64,000 nt of DNA from Streptococcus infantis (GTDB taxonomy: Bacteria > Bacillota > Bacilli > Lactobacillales > Streptococcaceae): NCBI RefSeq assembly GCF_000960085.1, contig NZ_JYGT01000008.1, forward strand, positions 1 to 64,000, given 5' to 3'. Shown in pieces: positions 50,703 to 61,978 of this stretch. Every line of letters begins with the position of its first letter. Positions within the stretch are counted from its first letter, which is position 1. The notes beneath the pieces are model-generated. The model was given only the letters and a program-made list of their open reading frames with translations. It was not told the DNA's origin and made no database searches. The translations under genes were made by a program, and so were the position numbers.

Positions 50703-51134
50703 CTACCACTTTTTAACTTGCTCTACAATTTCTACAGCTGCATCTTCAGTTCGCGCTACAATCAAAATGGAATTATCATCTGCTAAACAGCTAAAAATCT
50801 TATCTGAAAATGTTTGAGTTAATTGGCTTTTAACAAAAATTGTATTTCCAGGAATAACATCTAAATTGATGAGATTTCCCATTCGTTCAAAGCTTTCAAT
50901 ATTGTTCTCAGCTAACTGTAAACTTTTGACTACTGACTTTGGCAATTCATAGACATATGTATTGTCTTTCAATGGAATTTTCACAATCCCTAGTTCTTTG
51001 ATATCTCGTGAAACAGTTGCTTGAGTAGCAGTGATTCCTGCTTCTTTTAAATGTTCAACGATTTCTTCCTGAGTACCGATTTGATAATCAGTCACAAATC
51101 TTCTAATCTTCTCAAGTCTCTCTTTTTTATTCAT
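50703..51134 (-). CDS. ArgR/AhrC-family transcriptional regulator (divergent C-terminal domain)
   Basis: 143 residues. The winged helix at about 1-70 is typical (KIRRFVTDYQIGTQEEIVEHLKEAGITATQATVSRDIKELG). The C-terminal domain reads GNTIFVKSQLTQTFSDKIFSCLADDNSILIVAR where B. subtilis AhrC has, as I recall, GNAQAIGALMD and GDDTILI. The alanine-aspartate arginine contacts therefore look altered. It sits in the same recN neighbourhood as ahrC of Bacillus. It may have lost arginine sensing or use another signal. Confidence 0.88.
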   Translation of the reverse strand: MNKKERLEKIRRFVTDYQIGTQEEIVEHLKEAGITATQATVSRDIKELGIVKIPLKDNTYVYELPKSVVKSLQLAENNIESFERMGNLINLDVIPGNTIFVKSQLTQTFSDKIFSCLADDNSILIVARTEDAAVEIVEQVKKW

Positions 51135-51942
51135 CTTTAAACTCTCTATGTGCTTTTTCTACTAGTGGTTCTATTTCAGAAACCACCTGATTGCTTGCGT
51201 GTTCTTCCTTACGTAAATAAGCAAGAAACTCAATATTACCGTGGCCACCTTGTATAGGTGAAAAATCCAATCTTAAGACGGAAAATCCTTCTGTGACTGC
51301 CATTTCTGTTACCATTTCTAAAACATTTTTGTGAACCTTAGCATCTCTAATAATACCATTTTTCCCAATTTGTTCTCGACCGGCTTCGAACTGTGGTTTT
51401 ATGAGGGCAACAACTTGTCCTTGATCAGCTAAGACTCTATGTAGAGCTGGAAGGATGAGACTCAATGATATAAAACTCACGTCGATACTTGCAAAGCTAG
51501 GTACTTGTTCAAAATCAGAATTTTCAGCATAACGAAAATTAAACTGCTCCATACTAACAACACGTGAGTCTTGGCGCAATTTCCAAGCAAGCTGATTGGT
51601 CCCGACATCAACTGCATAAACTAATTTTGCTCCATTTTGAAGCATGACATCAGTAAATCCTCCTGTTGAAGCTCCAATATCAATGGTCGTTTTGCCTTCG
51701 ACTGATATATCAAATTTCTCTAGGGCTTTTTCAAGTTTCGAGCCACCACGGCTCACATACTTAAGCTTCTCACCTTTGAGTTTCAATTCAGTATCATCTG
51801 GAATTTTTTCTCCTGGTTTATCGAATCGTTCACCATTTAGAACCGCAACAACCAAACCAGCCATAACTCCTCTTTTAGCTTGCTCTCTTGTCTCAAACAA
51901 ACCTTGTTTATAAGCTAGTACATCTACTCTTTCTTTAGCCAT
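51127..51942 (-). CDS. TlyA-family rRNA methyltransferase
   Basis: 271 residues. An N-terminal S4 RNA-binding domain ([31 protein letters not shown]) is followed by an FtsJ-like Rossmann methyltransferase with DIGASTGGFTDVMLQNGA (about 86-103), DVGTNQLAW, and SFISLSLILPAL. Related TlyA enzymes 2'-O-methylate cytidines in 16S and 23S rRNA. It overlaps ispA and argR by 8 bp on each side. Confidence 0.93.
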   Translation of the reverse strand: MAKERVDVLAYKQGLFETREQAKRGVMAGLVVAVLNGERFDKPGEKIPDDTELKLKGEKLKYVSRGGSKLEKALEKFDISVEGKTTIDIGASTGGFTDVMLQNGAKLVYAVDVGTNQLAWKLRQDSRVVSMEQFNFRYAENSDFEQVPSFASIDVSFISLSLILPALHRVLADQGQVVALIKPQFEAGREQIGKNGIIRDAKVHKNVLEMVTEMAVTEGFSVLRLDFSPIQGGHGNIEFLAYLRKEEHASNQVVSEIEPLVEKAHREFKDE

Positions 51943-52810
51943 TGATTCTCAAACTTTCTACTATTTTTACAATTGGTTCTTTATCAAAGCTTACAACTTG
52001 GCTAATCTCTTCTAGTTTCGCATTGGCTTGATCCAAAGTATGATTGCAAAAGGCAATCGCCTCATCCAATCCTAACAAAGCAGGATAGGTTGATTTCTCG
52101 GCTTGTAAATCTTTTTGTGGTGTTTTACCAATTTCCTCAAAACTAGCTGTAACATCAAGGATATCATCTCTCACTTGAAAGGCAAGACCAATCAACTCTC
52201 CAACAGTTTTAAGTGCTGTATGAATAGTTGTATCCAATCCAGCGATGATTCCAGCTGCATGAAAAGGAAAGGCCAATAGTTTACCAGTCTTATTAGCATG
52301 GATAGTCTGAAGTTCCTCTAAATTCAAGTGTTTTCCTTCACCTTCCATATCCAAAACTTGACCCGCTACCATTCCCATACTTCCAGAAGCAAGAGATAGA
52401 TTTGCTATTAAGTCTACCTTGATTTCGTTTGGCAAATCTGACAGAGCTATGAGAGCATACGGGTCTAGAAAAAGAGCATCACCTGCCAAGATAGCTAAAT
52501 CCTCTCCATAGACTTTATGATTGGTCAAACGTCCTCGGCGATAATCATCATCATCCATAGCAGGAAGATCATCATGAATTAAGCTTCCTGTGTGAATCAT
52601 CTCGAGCGCTGCTGCAATCTGGGCATGAGCTATAGTGATTGGCACCTGCAAAGACTCCAAAACTTCTAAAAGTAGATAAGGACGAATTCGTTTACCACCT
52701 GCATGAATAGAATAAAGAACAGCTTCTCTGAGATTAGCAGCTAATTGCTGGTCTCCATAAAACTCCTCAAGAGCTGACTCAACCAAAGCTAATTTTTCTT
52801 GCTTGTTCAT
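51935..52810 (-). CDS. ispA: Farnesyl diphosphate synthase / short-chain polyprenyl synthetase
   Basis: 291 residues. First Asp-rich motif is [14 protein letters not shown] and the second [16 protein letters not shown] is the substrate pocket. It condenses IPP with DMAPP/GPP to make FPP, feeding undecaprenyl phosphate for the cell wall. Its ATG overlaps the xseB stop (ATGA). Confidence 0.94.
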   Translation of the reverse strand: MNKQEKLALVESALEEFYGDQQLAANLREAVLYSIHAGGKRIRPYLLLEVLESLQVPITIAHAQIAAALEMIHTGSLIHDDLPAMDDDDYRRGRLTNHKVYGEDLAILAGDALFLDPYALIALSDLPNEIKVDLIANLSLASGSMGMVAGQVLDMEGEGKHLNLEELQTIHANKTGKLLAFPFHAAGIIAGLDTTIHTALKTVGELIGLAFQVRDDILDVTASFEEIGKTPQKDLQAEKSTYPALLGLDEAIAFCNHTLDQANAKLEEISQVVSFDKEPIVKIVESLRING

Positions 52811-53019
52811 AGAAGTTCGCTTTCTGTTCCATCTTCTTGCATGACTTTAACCAAAGTCTTTTCTGCTTTATCAAGTGTTGCTTGCAATTCTTTTGAAAGA
52901 ACCATTCCTTTTTGAAATGCAGCAATGGCATCTTCTAAAGCAATTTCACCATTTTCTAAACTCTGAACAATAGTCTCTAGTTCTGCTAAATTATCTTCAA
53001 ATTTCTTCTGTTTTGACAT
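52807..53019 (-). CDS. xseB: Exodeoxyribonuclease VII small subunit
   Basis: 70 residues with the family pattern [47 protein letters not shown], a helical hairpin. It binds XseA in exonuclease VII. Its start lies within the end of xseA (23-bp overlap). Confidence 0.95.
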   Translation of the reverse strand: MSKQKKFEDNLAELETIVQSLENGEIALEDAIAAFQKGMVLSKELQATLDKAEKTLVKVMQEDGTESELL

Positions 53020-54337
53020 CTTTAACCTCTAATTCTACCTGACCATCTCGCATCATTAACGTTACTTGATCAGTTTTTTTCAAATCTTTAGCTGACGATA
53101 CTACGGCATCCTCTTTTTTCACAATCGCATAACCTCTGGCTACGATACGACTAGTATCTAACATGAGTAGCGCTTCTGACAAACGTTTGACTTCGGCCAC
53201 CTTGGCATCATAAACTACTGCCATTTGACTACGAAGTAACTTTTCCAGTTGTAGCAGACGGTCCTGGTAACGATGAATCTTATTGATTGGTGATAACTGT
53301 TCAAGACGATGAACTTGTTCCAAGACTTTTTGTTGTTGTCTGACAAGTTCTGTATTAATACTTTGTTTGAGACGAAGCTGTAACTGATCCAATCGTTGTA
53401 AATAACCATCATATAAGCGTTCAGGTTGCCTGAAAATAACGGATTGACTTAGTACTTTTAATGCTTTTTCTTTCTTAGATAAAGTGTTTTGTACAGATGT
53501 AGCCATACGTCTCTCTTGATTCTTCAGATAAGTCAAAAGATCTAACTTAGTAACAGGAGTCGCTAGTTCTGCTGCAGCAGTTGGAGTTGCTGCTCTCTTA
53601 TCTGCTACAAAATCTGACAAAGTAACATCCGTCTCGTGACCAACACTTGAAATGATCGGTAAACGCGATTCAAAAATAGCACGAACAACTATTTCCTCGT
53701 TAAAAGCCCAGAGATCCTCTATCGAGCCACCACCACGACCAATGATAAGTACATCTAGGTCATCACGTTCATTAGCTTTAGCAATGTTAAGGGCAATCTC
53801 CTCTGCCGCTCCTTCACCTTGAACCTTGGTAGGATATAAGATAATTTCCACACCAGGGAAGCGTCTGCTAACGGTTGTAATGATATCCTGGATAACAGCT
53901 CCACTACGACTTGTCACTACCCCGATACGGTTTGCAAACTGCGGAATTACTTGCTTAAAGCGGTCTTGAAAAAGCCCTTCCTCTGAAAGCTTCTTTTTCA
54001 GTTGCTCAAACTGAAGGGCAAGTGTGCCGACACCATCCGGCTCTGCCTTTTCAATAATAATTGAATAACTCCCACTTGGTTCATAGACTTGAACTCGGCC
54101 GACTACATTAATCTTCATGCCTTCTTCCAAGTCGAATCCAAGTTTCTGATAGATACCAGACCATATGGTTGCTTGGATAACAGCGCGATCATCTTTTAGA
54201 GAAAAGTATTGGTGAGTTGGACGCTTTCGAAAGTTAGAAACCTGACCAGTTAAATAGACCCTCTCCAAGTATGGGTCTTTATCGAATTTCATTTTTAAAT
54301 ACTTGGTCAAAGTTGTTACCGATAAATACTTTTCCAT
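52997..54337 (-). CDS. xseA: Exodeoxyribonuclease VII large subunit
   Basis: 446 residues. An N-terminal OB fold ([32 protein letters not shown]) is followed by the catalytic core with [28 protein letters not shown] and [29 protein letters not shown], then a long coiled-coil. It degrades single-stranded DNA in mismatch repair. First gene of the operon; AAGGAGG is 6 nt upstream. Confidence 0.96.
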   Translation of the reverse strand: MEKYLSVTTLTKYLKMKFDKDPYLERVYLTGQVSNFRKRPTHQYFSLKDDRAVIQATIWSGIYQKLGFDLEEGMKINVVGRVQVYEPSGSYSIIIEKAEPDGVGTLALQFEQLKKKLSEEGLFQDRFKQVIPQFANRIGVVTSRSGAVIQDIITTVSRRFPGVEIILYPTKVQGEGAAEEIALNIAKANERDDLDVLIIGRGGGSIEDLWAFNEEIVVRAIFESRLPIISSVGHETDVTLSDFVADKRAATPTAAAELATPVTKLDLLTYLKNQERRMATSVQNTLSKKEKALKVLSQSVIFRQPERLYDGYLQRLDQLQLRLKQSINTELVRQQQKVLEQVHRLEQLSPINKIHRYQDRLLQLEKLLRSQMAVVYDAKVAEVKRLSEALLMLDTSRIVARGYAIVKKEDAVVSSAKDLKKTDQVTLMMRDGQVELEVKDVKTEEI

Positions 54338-54374
54338 CTCAACCTCCTTCTTTCTCTAGTTTTTCCTGGGTATT

Positions 54375-54383
54375 ATTATACCA
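54375..54383 (-). promoter_or_regulatory. Extended -10 promoter of the xseA operon
   Basis: Minus strand reads TGGTATAAT, 38 nt before xseA. Confidence 0.55.
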
Positions 54384-54477
54384 AAAATATGCTTAAAAAT
54401 CTCTATTTCCACTTGGAATGGCAAAAATACAGCTTGTTTGTACAAAAGTTTTGTCCCTTTCATATCCCTTGAATAAA

Positions 54478-54507
54478 GAAAAAACCCTTTGGATAAAATC
54501 CAAGGGG
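54478..54507 (-). terminator. Terminator of eno
   Basis: 10-bp stem ccctttggat / atccaagggg with T7 on the minus transcript. A small hairpin CGTTG-ttaaat-CAACG (54515-54530) lies between it and the stop codon. Confidence 0.85.
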
Positions 54508-54531
54508 CTAAAAACGTTGTTAAATCAACGA

Positions 54532-55839
<1,308 letters not shown>

Positions 55840-55873
55840 TTACTCTCCTTTGAGTTAAATTTTTTACACCTCT

Positions 55874-55902
55874 ATGATACATTAAAAAGAGACCTTTTTC
55901 AA
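55874..55902 (-). promoter_or_regulatory. Promoter of eno
   Basis: Minus strand TTGAAA (55897-55902), 17-bp spacer, TATCAT (55874-55879). A strong AAAGGAG precedes the ATG. Confidence 0.75.
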
Positions 55903-55943
55903 GAAAAAACGTTATCTTTGTGCAAATTTTCCTTAAGTTGATA

Positions 55944-55959
55944 AAGTAATCGCTTTCTT
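55944..55959. promoter_or_regulatory. Possible cre between eno and the YueI-like gene
   Basis: AAGTAATCGCTTTCTT, one mismatch to WWGWAARCGYTWWCWW. It is 42 bases upstream of the eno -35 and about 28 upstream of the other gene's -10. Confidence 0.35.
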
Positions 55960-55983
55960 TTTCCTTTTATCTTGAGACTTTTG

Positions 55984-55992
55984 TGATATACT
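55984..55992 (+). promoter_or_regulatory. Extended -10 for the YueI-like gene, implying a leaderless transcript
   Basis: TGaTATACT with only 6 bases to the ATG at 55999 and no Shine-Dalgarno sequence. Same spacing as in coaB. Confidence 0.5.
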
Positions 55993-55998
55993 ATATTT

Positions 55999-56442
55999 AT
56001 GACTGATCTATCTAAACAAATCCTAGAAAAGGCCAATGGTGGTCTTAAATTAAATCCTGATGAACAAAGACGTTTTCTCGGAACATTTGAAGAACGTGTC
56101 CTTGGCTATGCAGACCTTGAAACTGCCGATGATGATAAATTTCAAAAAGGATTTTCAACAATTTTAGAAACCTTTAAAAAAGAGACTGAACCTCTATTTG
56201 TCAAAATTTCTCCTCAGATTGAATTTGACAAACAAGTCTTTTATCTAAAAAAAGCCAAAGAAGCTGAATGTCAAGCAACCATCGTTTCTGAAAATCATAA
56301 CTCTTCTCCTTTCGGCATGGTCATACACAGTGATAGTCCTGTTCAAACCCAAGAAAAAGACCTTAAAAAGGCCTTTTCTGACTTATGGCAAGAGAAAGAG
56401 ACGAAAGCTCCTACTTCTTTTTGGAAAAAATGGTTTGGTTAA
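55999..56442 (+). CDS. YueI-family protein (DUF1694)
   Basis: 147 residues. RRFLGTFEERVLGYADLETAD near the start, where GTFRERV-type motifs define the family, and VSENHNSSPFGMVIHSDSPV later. It is a cytoplasmic protein of unknown function, found widely in firmicutes. It is divergent from eno and convergent with the glycerate kinase gene, from which it is separated by two bases. Confidence 0.87.
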   Translation: MTDLSKQILEKANGGLKLNPDEQRRFLGTFEERVLGYADLETADDDKFQKGFSTILETFKKETEPLFVKISPQIEFDKQVFYLKKAKEAECQATIVSENHNSSPFGMVIHSDSPVQTQEKDLKKAFSDLWQEKETKAPTSFWKKWFG

Positions 56443-56444
56443 CT

Positions 56445-57554
56445 CTATCTCAAAGACATGATCCGAGCAATACTTGCAGCTGTATTTTCTAAATAAACAG
56501 CTGCATTTTTTAAACTATCTTCTAATGGTTCGCTTTTTTCTAGTATAGAAAAAGCAGCGATGATATTCTCAAATGGTAAAGGAGGTAAATCCTCAGCTAA
56601 ACTACCACACATAGCAATAACCGGAACACAATTTGGTGTTCTTTTTGCTACACCGATTGGAGCCTTGCCTGAAAAACTTTGAGAGTCTAATCTACCTTCA
56701 CCAACAATAACTAGATCTGCATCTGCGACCTGTTCATTGAAGTTTATCAAATCCAAACAAGTTTGTATTCCAGAAACAATCTCTGCATCAGCAAAGGCAC
56801 ACAAACCCGCAGCAATTCCACCACCAGCACCACTACCTTCTAATTTTAAAATTTCAGGTGCAACTTTGTTGTAAAAGTTTTCAATAGCAATATCAACATC
56901 TTGGAATTTAGCTGGTTCCAACCCTTTTTGCTTCCCGAATGTATAGGTGGCGCCGTGAGGTCCACATAGGGGATTAGTTACATCTGCAAGTATTTTTATA
57001 TGTACATCAGAAGGAATTTGAAGCACTCCCTCCTTCGAAATTTTCCTGATATCAAATAGAGATTGACCATTTGCTTGAACTACATTTCCGTTTTCATCAT
57101 AAAACTGATAACCAAGTCCAGAAGCAATACCAATGCCTCCATCGTTACTAGCAGTTCCACCGACACCGATGTAGATATCTTTTATACCTTGCTCTATTAA
57201 ATATAGAATCAGCTGTCCAATTCCCTTTGTTTGAATCTCAAGTGGATTTCGTTTTTCATAAGGTATCTTAGCAAGGCCCACCAAATCAGCAACTTCAAAT
57301 AGAGCTAGTTGACCTTTTTGAAAATAGGGCATTTGAACCTCATCACCAAAAGATCCTGTTACCTGACTTGTATGTTCTTCAAGACCTAAAGAATTATTTA
57401 TAGCAGCAACGGTTCCTTCTCCTCCATCGCCTACAGGCAAAAGTACACATTCTGAATCAGGCAGAGCTTTTTTAAAGCCCCGTTTTATAGCTTCAGCCAC
57501 TTGGTTAGCAGGGAGACTCTCCTTAAAAGAGTCAGGTGCAATAATAATTTTCAT
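56445..57554 (-). CDS. Glycerate kinase
   Basis: 369 residues, GlxK/GarK family: [25 protein letters not shown] at the start, [33 protein letters not shown], and [10 protein letters not shown]. It phosphorylates glycerate to 2- or 3-phosphoglycerate and so feeds lower glycolysis next to eno. It follows serB after 18 bases. Confidence 0.94.
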   Translation of the reverse strand: MKIIIAPDSFKESLPANQVAEAIKRGFKKALPDSECVLLPVGDGGEGTVAAINNSLGLEEHTSQVTGSFGDEVQMPYFQKGQLALFEVADLVGLAKIPYEKRNPLEIQTKGIGQLILYLIEQGIKDIYIGVGGTASNDGGIGIASGLGYQFYDENGNVVQANGQSLFDIRKISKEGVLQIPSDVHIKILADVTNPLCGPHGATYTFGKQKGLEPAKFQDVDIAIENFYNKVAPEILKLEGSGAGGGIAAGLCAFADAEIVSGIQTCLDLINFNEQVADADLVIVGEGRLDSQSFSGKAPIGVAKRTPNCVPVIAMCGSLAEDLPPLPFENIIAAFSILEKSEPLEDSLKNAAVYLENTAASIARIMSLR

Positions 57555-57572
57555 CTTGATTTCTCTTTCTAT

Positions 57573-58214
57573 CTAAAGGAAGTCTATCATTTCCAAAACT
57601 TTCCCAAAATCTCTCTCATCTACCTGAAGATTTATTTCCTTTTTCACAATATCCTTGGCACAAAAGGCTATACCAAGTCCTGCACTTTTAAGCATTTTTA
57701 AGTCATTAGCTCCATCACCGATAGCTATCGTACTCTCGAAAGGTACCTCTAATTGATCAGCCCATCTTACTAGAGTTTCTTCTTTAACTTCTCTAGTGAT
57801 GACTGGACTAGACAGATTTCCAGTTAAATACCCATCTTTGGTTTCTAGTTGATTAGCAGCAAATAATGATATTCCTAAATCCTTTGCTAATCTATCTACG
57901 ATAGTGGTAAATCCACCTGATACTAAACCGACTTCTATCTGGTTTTCTTGAAGAACTTTAATAAACTTAGCAGCGTTTTTACTAAGGTGAAGTTCATGAT
58001 AAATCTTATCAAAAACATTGATAGAGAGTCCTTTAAGAAGGGAAACACGTTTTTTCAAACTTGATTCAAAGTCTAATTCCCCTCTCATCGCTTGAGCTGT
58101 TAGCTGAGCTACTTCTTTTTCACAATCTGCCTCTTTCCCCAATAAATCAATTACCTCTTCTTCTATCAAGGTCCCATCAACATCTAGTATACAAAGTCCT
58201 CTAGCTTTATTCAT
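57573..58214 (-). CDS. serB: Phosphoserine phosphatase
   Basis: 213 residues. HAD motifs: DVDGTLIEEEVIDLLG (about 11-26) with nucleophile and acid Asp, SGGFTTIVDRLAKDLGI, and IGDGANDLKMLKSAGLGIAF. These are the SerB-type signatures; a general HAD phosphatase is possible but less likely. It completes serine synthesis from 3-phosphoserine. Confidence 0.88.
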   Translation of the reverse strand: MNKARGLCILDVDGTLIEEEVIDLLGKEADCEKEVAQLTAQAMRGELDFESSLKKRVSLLKGLSINVFDKIYHELHLSKNAAKFIKVLQENQIEVGLVSGGFTTIVDRLAKDLGISLFAANQLETKDGYLTGNLSSPVITREVKEETLVRWADQLEVPFESTIAIGDGANDLKMLKSAGLGIAFCAKDIVKKEINLQVDERDFGKVLEMIDFL

Positions 58215-58241
58215 CTATCTTCCTTACTCTCATCATCTCAA

Positions 58242-58270
58242 AAAATCGTATGAAAACTTCATACGATTTT
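58242..58270 (-). terminator. Terminator of the glg operon
   Basis: Perfect 13-bp stem aaaatcgtatgaa / ttcatacgatttt with a T run on the minus transcript, just past glgA. Confidence 0.85.
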
Positions 58271-58276
58271 AACTAT

Positions 58277-59710
58277 TTAGTTTGCTAAACTGTGATACAA
58301 ATCAAGGTAAGACTGACAAGCTGTATCCCAAGAGAAGTCACATTCCATAGCTTGAACTTGAAGATTTTTCCAAACATCTGGATGATTATAGTAAACATCC
58401 AAGGCAGTTTGTAGAGCCCAGTTAAGCCAATATGGAGTCAAGTTATCAAAACTAAATCCTGTACCTGTTCCTTCAATTGGGTTGAACGGTTGAACAGTAT
58501 CTCTCAACCCCCCTACTTCGTTAACAAGAGGTAAAGTACCATAACGCATAGCCATCATTTGAGAGAGTCCACATGGTTCAAAGCGACTTGGCATAAGGAA
58601 AATATCGCTTGCTGCATAAATTTCTTGTGCGAGTTTCACATCAAAAGTAATATTAGCAGATAATTTGTCTGGGAATACTTGACCAAACCATGCGAAGGCT
58701 TGTTCAAAACCAGGATCACCTGTACCCAAGAGAACAATTTGAACGTCTTCTTGAAGCATGCGATGCAAACCTTCAACAACGACATCAAAACCTTTCTGTC
58801 TTGTCAAACGCGACACAATACCAATCATTGGAACATCGGGACGAACTGGAAGACCAACTTTTTCTTGAAGTTTAGCTTTATTCTGAGCTTTTCCTGATAG
58901 ATCAGACTTGTTAAAATGGTAATCCAACAAAGGATCCGTTTCTGGATTATATAGATCTGTATCGATTCCATTTACAATACCAGAAACCTTACCAGACTCC
59001 ATTCGAAGAATTTGATCCAGACCACATCCAAACTCTGTTGTCATGATTTCATAAGCATAGCTTGGTGATACAGTAGATACACGATCTGCATAGAGGATAC
59101 CAGCCTTCATCCAGTTTAGGCAGTCATTCCAGCGAACTGTACCATCCGCATAGCGTTCGAACCCCACTCGGAACAAGTCCCAAAGCATACCTTCAGAGAA
59201 TTGCCCTTGGAATTCCAGGTTGTGGATTGTTAAGACAGTCTTAATGTTTTGATAGGCCTGGATCCATCTGTATTTTTCCTTCAACAAGAAAGGAATCATA
59301 GCTGTATGATAATCATGAGCATGAAGAACATCAGGAATAAATCCAATACGCTCCATAGCCTCCAGAGCCGCAAGTTGGAAGAAGGCAAAACGTTCACCAT
59401 CATCGAAATCACCATACACATGACCACGGAAGAAATAATACTGGTTGTCAATAAAGTAGAAGGTAACACCATTTAAAACAGTCTTCTTAATGCCACAAAA
59501 TTGTCTACGCCAACCAACGTATACTTCAAATTGGAGAACATCTTCAATTTGATCACCAAACTTGGCTTCCACCATGTCATAGTATGGCAGGATAACAGCA
59601 ACTTCATGACCAGCTTTAACTAATGATTTTGGAAGAGCCCCGATAACATCTCCCAAGCCACCTGTTTTAGAGAAAGGGGCTCCTTCGGCTGCTACAAATA
59701 AAATTTTCAT
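58277..59710 (-). CDS. glgA: Glycogen synthase GlgA
   Basis: 477 residues, GT5: [27 protein letters not shown] with the ADP-glucose KTGGL motif at 15-19, [24 protein letters not shown], and [23 protein letters not shown]. It extends alpha-1,4-glucan from ADP-glucose. It overlaps glgD by 4 bp and is the last gene of the operon. Confidence 0.97.
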   Translation of the reverse strand: MKILFVAAEGAPFSKTGGLGDVIGALPKSLVKAGHEVAVILPYYDMVEAKFGDQIEDVLQFEVYVGWRRQFCGIKKTVLNGVTFYFIDNQYYFFRGHVYGDFDDGERFAFFQLAALEAMERIGFIPDVLHAHDYHTAMIPFLLKEKYRWIQAYQNIKTVLTIHNLEFQGQFSEGMLWDLFRVGFERYADGTVRWNDCLNWMKAGILYADRVSTVSPSYAYEIMTTEFGCGLDQILRMESGKVSGIVNGIDTDLYNPETDPLLDYHFNKSDLSGKAQNKAKLQEKVGLPVRPDVPMIGIVSRLTRQKGFDVVVEGLHRMLQEDVQIVLLGTGDPGFEQAFAWFGQVFPDKLSANITFDVKLAQEIYAASDIFLMPSRFEPCGLSQMMAMRYGTLPLVNEVGGLRDTVQPFNPIEGTGTGFSFDNLTPYWLNWALQTALDVYYNHPDVWKNLQVQAMECDFSWDTACQSYLDLYHSLAN

Positions 59711-60846
59711 GAAAGAATGTCCTCTGTTATTTTTTCACCTTTTTTGATGACAACAGGATTTTCTGCTGTACCACGAATAACAACTCCATCAGCTACTTCA
59801 GCACCCTTATCAATAATTGCATACTCAACTTGAGCGCCTTCACCAATGACAACACGAGGGAAAATAATAGACTCTTTAACTAAGCTATCTTTATGAATTT
59901 GAACATTACGAGAAATAACTGAACGAACAACTTTACCTTCGACAATACTACCAGAAGCAAACTGCGAAGTATTTACTTCACAACCAGGTGCATAATAAGT
60001 TGGTTCTTCGTTTTTCACCTTTGTATGAATCTTTTGATTTGGAGAGAACAAAGAGTAGAATTTATGCTGATCAAGCATATCAATATTGGCTTGGTAGTAG
60101 GTTTCTACAGAATGAATATTTGCCAAATAGCCAGTATACTCGTAGGCAAAAGCACCTTCTTTAGCTGCCAAATCACGAAGAACATAGCGAAGTTTTTCGG
60201 GGTGTTCTTTCTGAGCTTCTTCTTCCAGACGTTCAATCAACCATTGAGTATCTACAACAAAGATATCCGTTGACATGTTGTAGTATTCTTGTTCAGCTTT
60301 TTTATCGAAGAGTTTGTGAGAGAGCACGTGGTCAGTTTCATCAATATCTAGGATAGCATTTACTTCTGAAATATCCTTTTTAGGTAGTTTCTTATAAACA
60401 ACCGTAATAGGAGATTTTGTAGTATTATGCAAATGGAAAACCTGAGTAAGATCAATATTTACCAAAACGTCACAGTTCAAGGAAACCGTTTGGTTAGATC
60501 CAGAACGTTTTAAATAAGTCAAGAGTTGTTGATAATACTCTTTACCAACAGTACTACTTTCCACACGAGTATTGTAGATTCCAAGATAGTAGTGGCTAAG
60601 AAGGGTATTCAAGCCCCATTCACGTCCTGAACGAATGTGGTCAAATACAGAGCTGATGTTATCTTGTTGGAAGATTCCAAAGACACTTCGAACACCAGCA
60701 TTTGCTAAACTTGAGAGTGGGAAGTCAATCAAACGATACTTTCCTCCAAATGGCAAACTTGCCACTGGACGGTTACTTGTCAAGGTTGACATATCATGGA
60801 AACCAACGGTATTTCCTAAAATCGCTGAATATTTATCAATCTTCAT
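59707..60846 (-). CDS. glgD: Glucose-1-phosphate adenylyltransferase subunit GlgD
   Basis: 379 residues, similar in fold to GlgC but with an altered N-terminus ([33 protein letters not shown]) that lacks the GGxGTRL catalytic loop of GlgC. It is the non-catalytic partner that raises GlgC activity in firmicutes. Overlaps glgC by 11 bp. Confidence 0.95.
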   Translation of the reverse strand: MKIDKYSAILGNTVGFHDMSTLTSNRPVASLPFGGKYRLIDFPLSSLANAGVRSVFGIFQQDNISSVFDHIRSGREWGLNTLLSHYYLGIYNTRVESSTVGKEYYQQLLTYLKRSGSNQTVSLNCDVLVNIDLTQVFHLHNTTKSPITVVYKKLPKKDISEVNAILDIDETDHVLSHKLFDKKAEQEYYNMSTDIFVVDTQWLIERLEEEAQKEHPEKLRYVLRDLAAKEGAFAYEYTGYLANIHSVETYYQANIDMLDQHKFYSLFSPNQKIHTKVKNEEPTYYAPGCEVNTSQFASGSIVEGKVVRSVISRNVQIHKDSLVKESIIFPRVVIGEGAQVEYAIIDKGAEVADGVVIRGTAENPVVIKKGEKITEDILS

Positions 60847-61978
60847 CTGTTGCTACCCCCACTACTTCGTTATATCCGACTACTTGTACTTCTTCTGTAC
60901 CATCAATTTCAACACCATCGGCAATAATTGCACCTTCACCGATGATTGCACGTGTAATTTTAGCACCTCTACCGATAACTGCTCCACTCATGATGACAGA
61001 ATCAACAACTTCTGCTCCCTTACGAACTTGAGCAGCTGTAGAAAGAATGGAATGTTTTACAGTACCATTCACGTAACATCCATCTACTACTAGAGAGTCT
61101 TCTACTTGAGCAAATTCTCCAAGGTAGTTTGGTGGAGCGATAAGGTTACGAGAATAAATTTTCCATTGACGATTTCGGCTATCTAGAGCATTTTCTGGAG
61201 AGATGTATTCCATATTTGCTTCCCAAAGAGATTCGATTGTACCAACATCCTTCCAGTATCCATTAAATTCATAAGCATAGACACTTTCACCTGTCTCAAG
61301 ATAATTTGGAATAACATTCTTTCCGAAATCAGACATATCTAGGTTAGCCTTTTCAGCAGCAACTAGCATGTTGCGAAGTCGTTTCCAGTCAAAGATATAA
61401 ATCCCCATTGATGCCTTGGTTGATTTTGGTTGGGCAGGTTTTTCTTCGAATTCAACAATGCGATTATTAGCATCTGTATTCATGATACCGAAACGACTAG
61501 CTTCTTTTAGTGGTACATCCAAAACAGCTACTGTCAAGCTGGCATTGTTATCCTTGTGTGATTGGAGCATATCATCATAGTCCATCTTGTAGATATGGTC
61601 TCCTGAAAGAATCAAAACATACTCAGGATTAATGCTATCGATATAGTCGATGTTTTGGTAAATAGCGTGACTTGTACCTTCGAACCAACGATTTCCTTCA
61701 CTTGCAGAGTAAGGTTGAAGGATAGAAACACCTGAATCAATTACATCAAGACCCCAACTAGAACCATTACCAATGTGGCTGTTGAGAGCTAGTGGTTGAT
61801 ACTGTGTAATAACCCCAACATTATGGATACCAGAGTTGGCACAGTTAGAAAGAGCAAAGTCAATGATACGATAGCGCCCACCAAATTGCACAGCAGGTTT
61901 TGCAATGCTTTGAGTGAGTTTACCGAGACGAGTTCCTTGCCCACCGGCAAGGATTAAAGCTAGCATTTCATTCTTCAT
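60836..61978 (-). CDS. glgC: Glucose-1-phosphate adenylyltransferase GlgC
   Basis: 380 residues. [39 protein letters not shown] gives the nucleotide loop, [13 protein letters not shown] the catalytic region, and a C-terminal beta-helix follows. It makes ADP-glucose, the committed step of glycogen synthesis. Overlaps glgB by 11 bp. Confidence 0.97.
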   Translation of the reverse strand: MKNEMLALILAGGQGTRLGKLTQSIAKPAVQFGGRYRIIDFALSNCANSGIHNVGVITQYQPLALNSHIGNGSSWGLDVIDSGVSILQPYSASEGNRWFEGTSHAIYQNIDYIDSINPEYVLILSGDHIYKMDYDDMLQSHKDNNASLTVAVLDVPLKEASRFGIMNTDANNRIVEFEEKPAQPKSTKASMGIYIFDWKRLRNMLVAAEKANLDMSDFGKNVIPNYLETGESVYAYEFNGYWKDVGTIESLWEANMEYISPENALDSRNRQWKIYSRNLIAPPNYLGEFAQVEDSLVVDGCYVNGTVKHSILSTAAQVRKGAEVVDSVIMSGAVIGRGAKITRAIIGEGAIIADGVEIDGTEEVQVVGYNEVVGVATDED

